Source of the DNA: Phoronis ovalis
Taxonomy: Eukaryota > Phoronida > Phoronidae
NCBI GenBank assembly: GCA_028565635.1
Contig: JAOXYB010028900.1
Span: 1 to 15,154, forward strand
DNA length: 15,154 bases
Direction of reading: 5' to 3'
Positions within the stretch are counted from its first letter, which is position 1. Each line of letters opens with the position of its first letter. Positions 7,981-15,154 of this stretch are shown here, piece after piece. Made by a program: the position numbers and the translations under genes. The notes beneath the pieces are model-generated. The model did no database searches. It was not told where the DNA came from and saw only the letters and a list, made by a program, of their open reading frames with translations.

Positions 7981-8728
7981 ACTACACTTGGGGCCACCTT
8001 AGTAATGGAATATTGAATCTATTTATTGTCTGTACCATACACAATTATATACAAATGACCGTCATAAAATAACAGGGTCATGTTTTAATACTGGTGCATG
8101 TAATGTTATAAAGTTTGATTTACAATATTGTCAAAAATCCACATTTGCGTAAAATTAAAAAAAAAATTTCATTTGCAGTATATAACATAGTATATGACCT
8201 AGAATACAGTATCATTTTGGGACATTGATCTGGAGATGTGACATTTCCTGGTTGATTTATTGTTCAAATTTCTATGATTGTTCAAAACATTCTAAAACGG
8301 TTACAAAGATGTCATTTGCAGTTAATGAATCATGCTGTAACTTGTAGCGGTTAGACATATAGGCTTGTAGTTGATATTTAGATCAAAATGTTATTATCTA
8401 GATGTTAATATCTTAAAACTTTACAACCTTAAGAAATTAGATAGTCACAAAACATATTATTTTAAAAATTTGATAAATTTCAAAAATGTCACTGAAAGGT
8501 CATATAAAGGTCATTAGATGTCAGTAGCAACAACCCTGCTTTTGCTAAAAGATTTTCAGTTTTTAAAGTGGAACAGTGACACATGGTAATACCATCACAA
8601 AAATTCCAACCACTTCAGAGGTCATATCTCTCCAACAAAAGCAAGAAACTTTTGTCCTTGAATTAAAAAAAACTTGATATTTTGCTCTAACATTATAATC
8701 CTGACTTACGGTAAACCCCATTTCGCTT
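7981..8728. other. AT-rich intergenic stretch, nothing recognised
   Basis: No exon, RNA gene or repeat family was supported here beyond a small local duplication of AGGTCAT around 8498-8512. Confidence 0.4.
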
Positions 8729-8929
8729 GTATTTACTGTCCACCTTACAACAGCCTCTCTGTCTACCAGAGCGTTCAAGATATGGGCATAAAACTAATAT
8801 CAGGTATAAACATGGCTGCCAATCATTCCTACTGGAAGTCATGCAGGTCAAAATCGAACAACCTGAACTATATTTACCCTTTAACTTACAAAGGTCTCCC
8901 TATCTATCAGTTTTCAAGATATGGGTACA
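8729..8929 (+). repeat. Direct repeat, ~60 bp units 142 bp apart
   Basis: Unit 1 (8729-8790) and unit 2 (8871-8929) share ATTTAC, CTTACAA, CTATCAG/CTACCAG and the exact string TTCAAGATATGGG. The plus-strand frames over this region reflect the duplication and show no splice or domain support. Confidence 0.55.
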
Positions 8930-9215
8930 GATAGCCTAACTTGAGAAGAAACTATTTGGCTACATTGCAAGTGAAACTACCAAAAAATAACTTAATTCTG
9001 TAATTTGTCTTATATTGCCACATGATTAACATAAAGTTGATCTCACAAAAACTGAAGCTGTTATCGTAAGTCAAAAGAAAGTTAATGGAGGAACAAACAG
9101 ATGAATGATACACCACAGGTATTATAAATACCAAGCAACAAGCTAAAAGTTAATAATGTTAATACATCACTACTATATTCCTAACATAGTCTTGTGCAAT
9201 GGTCACTGTAACCAT

Positions 9216-9596
9216 CTATGGGGAAGCCATTGATAGCCTATCAACTTCTGTTCCAAAAATATTCTCACACAGCTTGGGGTTCGTTAGTTTCATTTTATTA
9301 CAGATTGAAGTCACCCTAATGGCTTGTTCAAATGTTTTGTCATGTGTCTTTACTAGTTCGAGGCGGACTGGGATGTTGGGATCTCTTCTACCACCATGAT
9401 GACTTGGTACGATGGGAAAACCTCTTGTATAAACAGCAGTAACTGCAGCATTATGATCAAACCCTCTAACTAAACATGGTGATCCAGATGCCCCACCTTC
9501 AAATTCTGCATCGAATGTCACATAATGTCTGTTATCCGCATCTATGTATAGGCCAGATTTTCCTTCACCATCAGCCCAGTCTATAACAGTTTGCAC
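9216..9596 (-). CDS. Copy B catalytic-Ser and C-terminal exon
   Basis: The acceptor TTATACTGTAG is followed by GTGCAAACTG in phase 0; stop TAG is at 9218-9216, 126 codons. It encodes VQTVIDWADGEGKSGLYIDA, then HYVTFDAEFEGGASGSPCLV with the catalytic Ser codon at 9488-9486, and TAVYTRGFPIVPSHHGG. The C-terminal tail, with KTFEQAIRVTSIC and NIFGTEVDRLS, is shared with copy A and seems specific to this gene pair. The GTG at 9596 is the exon start, not an initiation codon. Confidence 0.85.
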   Translation of the reverse strand: MQTVIDWADGEGKSGLYIDADNRHYVTFDAEFEGGASGSPCLVRGFDHNAAVTAVYTRGFPIVPSHHGGRRDPNIPVRLELVKTHDKTFEQAIRVTSICNKMKLTNPKLCENIFGTEVDRLSMASP

Positions 9597-12500
9597 CTAC
9601 AGTATAAATATAAAGATATCTATGTTAATAAAGTATCAAGCTGCCTATTTAATGAATGGTGGAATTTAACCTTTGCAACGAGACTTCGTTTGCCAAACTG
9701 CAATGCAATGAATTTAGTACTACTAGTACTAGATAGATACGTGGTGTGTAGGTTGGGAGTGCAATTTTTGATTAGGTAACTCACACATCATTTTTAGAAT
9801 CGACGCTTTGACAGTCACCTTTTCGTCATTCTGGAAAGTGGCACAACATCATGCATATCCCTCAGGAACACATGTAGCCGCTAGTTGGCCATATTGGAAC
9901 TAATCCGGGTCAATTACAAGTTATCTGTACTTTGACCTGTACTTACTCTATACCAAATATGAAATAATTAGCTAATTGAACAAAAACTACAGTTAGCTGC
10001 CACTGCAACAAATTACTGATGTTGAGAACAAATATGGCAGTCAGTTGGATGTGATCCAGGTCAAAATTATACCTAACTGGTACTTTAATTGCTCTGTGTT
10101 TATCTGTACTAAATATAAAGCTGATACATAAAAAAAACACATTAATAGGAGACAAATGTTTTATGCACAATGACATATGTCAAAGGATCGGATCTTCATT
10201 TGACCCACTTTTCAAGGTCACTCTAAAATCCCACCTAGCCAAATACACACCATGGATCCACTCTCGAATCATCCTGTCAATGCTTCCCCTCTCCCAAAAT
10301 GGGTGCAATGTGTGCTCTCCAGGGAAAAAAGAAAGGAAGCAAACCTGATAAACACTGAAGCAGTTATTAAGAGATAAATAAAGTGTTAAATAAAGTACAA
10401 TCAAAAACATTAAAGATTTTAATGGTCTAATTTTAAGGTCAATCTAAAATGCCACATAGCCTTACATTTGACCAATTTTGTATGTCATTCTAAAATACCA
10501 GGCAACACTTCATCTTTGAGGCTGTAGATGGGCCATCTATGGAACAACTACATGCCCATCCTCTATACAGTGATAGGTATCAAAAATTTTACTACTTTGT
10601 ATACCTGAGTAGCTGTTTTAATTTTGCATCTGTCAAATTTCATTGCGTCCCCTTTTGGATGACCAATTATCCATATGTCTTTGCACCATGGGTGACAATC
10701 ATCAAACATGCATAATTTAGGAATGGTATCTGCAATGGGACCATGCAGCTTAAGAATGGCAATATCCAAACTATGATCCCACCAAAGTAGCGGCTTCTCA
10801 AGGTCAAAGGTAAATCGACAAGTATCGCTTGCCATTGGCTTATTATAGTTAAATGTTACTGTAACACCCGGATTTGACAACTTTGCCATATCTAGCTGAG
10901 CTGGCGACTGGCAAGGTTGTATACCTGGAACAAATGATAAATGAGATACATATAATCAAAACTGGTAGAAAACCTTTACTAGTATTGTGCAACAAACATT
11001 CCAAGATCTTTACAGTCACTGATCAGTACTTATACAAACATAAACCTGATGGCCTATTAGGCCTTCCAAAAACCTTCTATAACCCTTCAAGATAGCACTT
11101 AAGCACTCAAAGGTCAAGTTTAACCATGCAGAAGTTTGAAGGCTAGCTAGTACAGATGGCTTATCATAAAAACCATAGATGGTCTAGTAATTTCTGATGA
11201 TTTAATTCAAAGTCCCAGACATGTATGATATGTCCTTTGTTACCCTTTGAAGACCGAAATTGTATAACTGGGGTTGAATGCTTATTTTTATAAGTACATC
11301 AGAAGCCACAACTTCCTGCAGATATTATTAGCCAATAAAATTATAAACTTTAAGTGGGATAGTTTAAAGTTAATGCAGCAGCTAAATTGTCATGATGTCT
11401 CCATTTTGTAAGGGACTCAATTATGGTAAAAATTAGACATCTAAGAAATATATTTTAATTTACAACCTTGATGGATGCTAAATAATCTTTGAAGAATGGA
11501 GGATGTGTGGGACAGTGAAATTTAGGTGTTTAGAAGATTTTTAATTAGATATTTTGTTGAAATTTATTTTGTACTACATATTTGAAAAAATTACAACTTT
11601 GTGGTTTTCTCTTCCAATGCAATGCTGTTGTATATTTTGAAACTGCTAATAACTTTTCAATTTATATACTGTACAGTGAACAGATGTTAGGTTTAATTCA
11701 ATGAATCTAATTCAAAACAAATGATACCAGTGTGGCTAGCCTCCAAATAAGATGCAGGTGCATTAATTTCAAAATCAAACAGTTTGTCAGTTGACTAACA
11801 AATGTGTGCATTTTAGATTATAAAAATGATTTGTGCATTGGAGATATCTAAGCTGCTAATTTGCTTAAAGAGACATTTACTTATTTTAATAATTTTGTTA
11901 TAGCTGTATCATTTAGCTTAATTAAGTCATCGATAGTTAAATTTACTCTTCAAATTAAACTGTTGATGGTTTATTTCAAATGGTTAATGAAGTCTTATTG
12001 AGGCCTTCAGTTTTGGTTTGGGCAACTTGAATCAGGTAAAGCCTCAAACCAAACTCTGTTGCCTAAAATTTTGTTGCCCGCATGTCAAACTTATTGCACA
12101 TAACATCATGCTGAGCATTGTAATAAACTAGCTTTCTTGAATATTTTACTTAATGAAATTGCAAGTTTAGAAACTGTTTCTCATATGCATAAATTGTGCC
12201 ATATAAGTAAAACATGTGCACAAATGATCAGACAAATGTGCTGGATTGAAAGTAGGAATGTAGGGTTACAAACAAACAGTATACTCCTACCATAGAAATC
12301 AAGTAATGAGCTTGCTTTGCAAGTGGATCTTTGTTATTGCTCTGGGTTCACTCAGATTATGATTGACAACGAATTTGTTTTACATATCAAAGTATCTTTG
12401 CACTACAAGTGTGATATCCTCATTAGTAGGCCATAATTACAGCTCAACAGGAAGTCAAGTCAGAGCATGTTCCTGCATGCCATAAATAGCCAACAGAAAT

Positions 12501-14385
12501 GTGTTGTTTGCGTCTAAGTTGTCAAGCAATAGGTATGTTTTGATTAGGCAACAGTTATCTTCCTTATGCCAAGATTTTAAAATGTATGTATGTATGTTAT
12601 ATACTAGCTAGTTGAGCATAGCAATTCGGACAATTGCCATCACAGCAGTTCGTGGCAGTTAACTGTTATGCCTAATTTACATAATTCGGCTTGCAGAACT
12701 GCTTTCAAACTGTTACCGAACTGTTACTACTATAAAACTGACATATTAGCAGCTCATTGTACGTAATTTACATATTTTGGCTTGTAGAACTGCCATCAAA
12801 CTACTACCAAACTGTTATTGACCTGTTATCGGACTGCTACTGCTTTAAAACTGCTGTAATGGATTGTATTGTATGACAAGTGAAATAACTATTATAAAAC
12901 TGTTAAAGAAAATGTAATTAAACTGCTGTAGAACTTCCACTTTGGTAAGGATAGTTTTAATATAGCTAGACAATTTTTAAATTATTATTTTAATATACGA
13001 CTAGTTGTCACATAGTAGCAACAGAATCCATGAATATAGTTTCAACATAGTCAAAGAATTCAAAATTTGACTCTTAACCTTTTGAAGGCTACGTTTTATA
13101 TTTCAATTAAGATGGATCCTGTTGTTCAGGAGACTCACAGATTTTGATTAAAATATGGAAACTGTTCAGCATGCATCTTGAAATAAGTAATGCAAATGAA
13201 TCATTTTAGTACAGATGTTGTGATAAAAGCCTAGTAAGTGTTTGTGGTGTTTAACATCTAGATTTCAAAGAACATATGGTTAACAAGCAATTATAAATCT
13301 AGAACAAGCCAAAATAATTTCACTTCACAAACACAGGGTGCTTTGTTTCTGTTTGACTTAACCCAGACTGGCATCTTAATTGATTGCAACAGGACCATCC
13401 TGTGACTATGCATAGCAAGAGAGCAGCCACAGCAAATAGCAGAGAAGTTGTGACAGAAAAATTCGTGCATGTGGCTACGCATAGCAAGAAAATAGCGAGA
13501 GCAAGTAGTGGCAAAATAATTGCTTTTGCTGTGCATAGTGACAGGACTTATAGTTCTGTGACCACCTAATTTGAATGGCACCTTAATTGGTTGCAAGACA
13601 GGGCCAGAAAGCTCTTGCTACCTTCCAGCTACTTAGCCACAGTACACAGTGACAACCTTTATACTTTGGTAAGGGAGACCACTGTTTTGTTTTTCAATTT
13701 AAAATATATGGAGGTAACTGTTAATTGTAAATGGTTTCATTATTTTCTTAACAAGTGTATTACTTTCTCAAAAAGGTGGTTTCAAAAGGCTGATACGACC
13801 ATTAAAAGTACAATTCACATAACTATATATTGTGAAATTGCTCCAACATGTAATTAAGTATAGTTTAGTTACCATGTGTTAATTAAGGTTGAAGTCAATA
13901 GTTACCTGAGCCTTTTGTACCTTTCAAACATGCTACAATGTGTTTGCATGAACAGCAGCTATTGTCAGCTAGTATCAGTATTATTATATATACCTTAATT
14001 ATACTTCTGGTGGCAGCTTTAAAAAGGTTCTTGTTGGTTAATGGAAACTGCTCATCATTTTTACATGTGTATATTTCAGTGCCAGGTAAAGGCATGCAGT
14101 TCTGAATTATAAATGAGGAAAGAATCTACAACTTCAAATACAAACAAATGTGACATTTAGATAGATAAAAAGACAAATGCAGTAGCATACCCATTATTCC
14201 CTGTACAACATGGTAACTGGTCATCAAATAAGAAGAGCCAACACGGAAACCTGAAGCTAGCAGAACATTACTGGAAATGACTCCAACAGATAGGGTTGCA
14301 TCAGCTAAAGATTGATGAAATGCAGCATACTGAGCATGATCACCATCTACCTTGAGAAAACCTTCATTACTGGTTTTCAAGTTAG
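9216..14385 (-). CDS. FAM111-like trypsin-type serine protease, copy B (3' exons)
   Basis: Three exons (14385-14191, 10891-10605, 9596-9216) join in frame to about 286 codons containing a whole chymotrypsin-fold protease domain. The catalytic residues are His in TSYHVVQG, Asp in LDIAILKLHG and Ser in GASGSPCLV; IWIIGHPKGDAM lies between Asp and Ser, and TAVYTRGFP follows the Ser. Order, spacing and the IIGHP and SGSP motifs match the FAM111 / trypsin-like peptidase family. That family includes vertebrate proteases that act on nuclear substrates, but the role here is not deducible. The first exon opens with an acceptor, so any N-terminal region lies beyond 15154. Introns are 3299 bp (repeat-rich) and 1008 bp. 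No AATAAA signal was seen soon after the stop. It is intact and likely functional, unlike copy A downstream. Confidence 0.8.
9880..10125 (+). repeat. Degenerate direct repeat in copy B intron
   Basis: Two halves resemble each other. The first has GCTAGTTGGCCATATTGGAA, ATCCGGGTCAATTA, TTATCTGTACT and ACCAAATATGA (about 9890-9963). The second has CAGTCAGTTGGATG, ATCCAGGTCAAAATTA, TTATCTGTACT and AAATATAAAG (about 10035-10120). Probably an old interspersed element duplicated in tandem. No polymerase III promoter boxes were evident. Confidence 0.4.
10199..10510 (+). repeat. Tandem copies of the AAGGTCA-TCTAAAA-CCACCTAG repeat
   Basis: Copies appear at 10205 (CAAGGTCACTCTAAAATCCC, then ACCTAGCC), 10432 (TAAGGTCAATCTAAAATGCC, then ACATAGCC) and, shorter, 10483 (ATGTCATTCTAAAATACC). 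They sit in the 1008-bp intron of copy B and are related to the copy at 2334. The open frames here, on both strands, are repeat by-products. Confidence 0.55.
10605..10891 (-). CDS. Copy B catalytic-Asp exon
   Basis: Encodes MAKLSNPGVTVTFNYNKPMA, then CRFTFDLEKPLLWWDHSLDI with AILKLHG, and IWIIGHPKGDAMKFDRC; the Asp codon is 10766-10764. It ends ACTCAG before the donor GTATAC, phase 0. For the start I chose the acceptor GCTAG (exon from 10891), because it completes the phase-1 codon left by exon 1 as GAT. A competing acceptor, GCTCAG (exon from 10895), begins CTA GAT ATG in phase 0 and would need a different upstream exon. The ATG at 10889 is internal. Confidence 0.8.
10892..12600. other. Intron of copy B, first 1.7 kb: no gene recognised
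   Basis: No exon with splice support and no RNA gene was found. A modest hairpin lies at about 12009-12055, pairing AGTTTTGGTTTGGG with CCTCAAACCAAACT across a short loop. Otherwise this is AT-rich intron sequence. Confidence 0.4.
12615..12935 (+). repeat. 91-bp tandem repeat with AAACTGTTAC sub-motif
   Basis: TAATTTACATAATTCGGCTT followed by GCAGAACTGC (from 12673) recurs 91 bp later as TAATTTACATATTTTGGCTT followed by GTAGAACTGC (from 12764). Within each copy, and beyond on both sides, an AACTGYTAC/AACTGCTR decamer recurs many times (near 12707, 12719, 12738, 12809, 12850, 12898 and 12920). This is a minisatellite-like block in the copy B intron. Confidence 0.6.
13371..13650 (+). repeat. 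Tandem GCATAGCAAGA repeat block
   Basis: GCATAGCAAGA occurs exactly at 13410 and 13479 (69 bp apart), with the variants GCATAGTGACA at 13533 and ACACAGTGACA near 13640. An outer direct repeat, TGGCATCTTAATTGATTGCA (13370) and TGGCACCTTAATTGGTTGCA (13576), brackets the block about 206 bp apart. One plus frame translates as recurrent VTMHSK, VATHSKK, FAVHSDR and ATVHSDN, because 69 and 54 are multiples of three. There is no start, splice or domain support for a protein, and the minus strand is also open. Confidence 0.55.
13994..14101 (-). other. Possible exon, 36 codons, phase 0-0
   Basis: Flanked by an acceptor (CTCATTTATAATTCAG, AG at 14103-14102) and a donor (ATTAAG then GTATATA). It is exactly 108 nt, open, and encodes NCMPLPGTEIYTCKNDEQFP and then LTNKNLFKAATRSIIK, a protein-like composition. 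It lies on the same strand between exons 1 and 2 of copy B, but the junction between those exons is phase 1, so this exon cannot be inserted without breaking the frame. Copy A shows no counterpart. It could be a relic exon, part of a nested gene or chance. Confidence 0.35.
14191..14385 (-). CDS. Copy B catalytic-His exon
   Basis: The acceptor is CTATTGCTGTTTTACAG (AG at 14387-14386), and the donor is AATGG then GTATGC (GT at 14190-14189). Phase is 1 in and 1 out, 64 full codons. It encodes NLKTSNEGFLKVDGDHAQYA, then FHQSLADATLSVGVISSNVL and GFRVGSSYLMTSYHVVQGIM. The His codon is 14212-14210. The preceding GFRVGSSYLMTSYH is the usual beta-strand and T-x-x-H context of chymotrypsin-fold enzymes. 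A TTG at 14380 could be misread as a start, but the acceptor just upstream and homology to copy A argue for an internal exon. Confidence 0.8.
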
Positions 14386-15070
14386 CTGTAAAACAGCAAT
14401 AGAAGTTTCATGATGAAAGCTTCAAGACATAAATGGAAATACATGTAGTAGTTCAAAACAATTTTATTTTCAAGGTCACAGGTTATGTAGGAGAAATAGT
14501 ACAAAAAGACAAGAACAATTCAATTTAAAAAAAAAATGGGTACAATAATGCATGCTTAAACTTTAATCTCGAACATATATTAATGATTTACAAAATTTTA
14601 ACAGCTGGCTGAAATTTTAAACTTTATCACCATTTTATTGCTTTTTGTGAAGTGAAGTACATCAGTACATCAATTAGAAAGGAAAATATAGTAGAGTGGC
14701 ATTGTGATATTGACATTGCTTACCTTTATAATTATAAAAATTATATCAATATAAACAAGTCCATACAACCCTACAGTTTATGGCAAGCTGCTTTAAATGT
14801 AAATTTTGAGGGGACCTATTGGGCAGCAGATATATATTGACTTTGCATGGTAGTACCCCCACCCCCTTGATTCTAATCCAAGACAAATTCAAAATATACA
14901 ATAACTGTACCAGATAAACCATAACATAGCTAGATGATAAACCTTCAAATTAATTTTTACCCATAAAGTAAGCAACTTTACATTTATTCTCAAAAAAAAA
15001 TCATAATGAATGGTCAGACTCAGAAGCAAACCATTCAAAGTCTAATGTTTATATAAACAGGTAAGGACAA
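14386..15070. other. Upstream of the His exon: nothing assigned
   Basis: The polypyrimidine acceptor of copy B exon 1 lies at the left end, and no further exon of copy B was recognised. The plus frame at 14652-14840 has no splice support. A C-rich patch (CCCCCACCCCC, near 14857) and A-runs near 14527 and 14993 are simple sequence. Confidence 0.4.
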
Positions 15071-15154
15071 TTACATGAACAAGAGGTCTGCTGGTGCAGA
15101 CAGATGCCCATCATATGATATAGTTTCTTTAGTTGTAAAGCCATCTATGTCACC
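15071..15154 (-). other. Short open stretch at right edge, unknown
   Basis: On minus, open from the window edge to TAA at 15073-15071, encoding 27 residues that include GFTTKETISYDGHLSAPADL. On plus, the same place has a consensus-like donor string AACAG then GTAAGG near 15060. It could be the end of a neighbouring coding exon or part of an interspersed repeat. I do not recognise it, and it does not join in frame to the copy B His exon. Confidence 0.25.

Noticed and set aside
9199-9399. Plus open frame over the copy B Ser exon
   Set aside because: Antisense shadow of a well-supported exon.
9880-10125. tRNA-derived SINE
   Set aside because: No recognisable A and B boxes or tRNA-like fold; kept only as a degenerate repeat.
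10180-10410. Open frames on both strands in the copy B intron
   Set aside because: They cover copies of a dispersed repeat and have no splice sites or motifs.
13994-14101. Standard middle exon of copy B
   Set aside because: Inserting it between the His and Asp exons breaks the reading frame, and copy A has no equivalent; kept only as a possible orphan exon.

Overview
The window looks like nuclear DNA of an invertebrate animal; I cannot name the phylum. It is strongly AT-rich. It has spliced genes with GT-AG introns of about 0.1 to 3.3 kb, and the sequence between exons is full of decayed repeats, foldback structures and MITE-like elements. No bacterial operon, Shine-Dalgarno pattern or long uninterrupted gene is present. 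Most open frames longer than 60 codons are chance or shadows.

The only convincing protein-coding content is a minus-strand, tandem pair of genes for a chymotrypsin-fold serine protease domain of the FAM111 / 'trypsin-like peptidase' type. Copy B (14385 down to 9216) has three exons in the window. Exon 1 carries the catalytic His (TSYH), exon 2 the catalytic Asp (LDIAIL) and the IIGHP motif, and exon 3 the catalytic Ser (GASGSP) and the stop. They join in frame if exon 2 begins at 10891, and the 5' part of the gene lies beyond 15154. Copy A (about 6036 down to 2931) has the same three exons with the same order and boundaries but is decaying. It has a frame change and a lost acceptor in the His exon, an exon 2 whose start is obscured by a foldback repeat, a 5-nt net deletion and premature stop in the Ser exon, and an eroded GxSGxP motif. 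I read it as a pseudogene produced by tandem duplication.

Region by region: 1-252 has ambiguous coding potential at the left edge. 253-2930 is AT-rich non-coding DNA with one dispersed-repeat copy and an 11-G run. 2931-6036 is protease copy A; its first intron holds a composite repeat (3704-5458) made of one inverted and two direct copies of a roughly 300-bp unit flanking a degenerate plus-strand coding stretch, followed by a Cys-rich last-exon-like ORF that ends in an AATAAA signal. 6298-6654 is a MITE-like element. 7540-7970 holds AT-rich tandem repeats and a striking palindrome array. 8729-8929 is a direct repeat. 9216-14385 is protease copy B with repeat-laden introns. 14386-15154 is mostly unassigned, with a short open stretch at the right edge.

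The two most interesting items are the decaying protease duplicate, and the foldback repeat whose arm runs into the start of its exon 2 so that a splice acceptor and exon start are present twice in opposite orientation.
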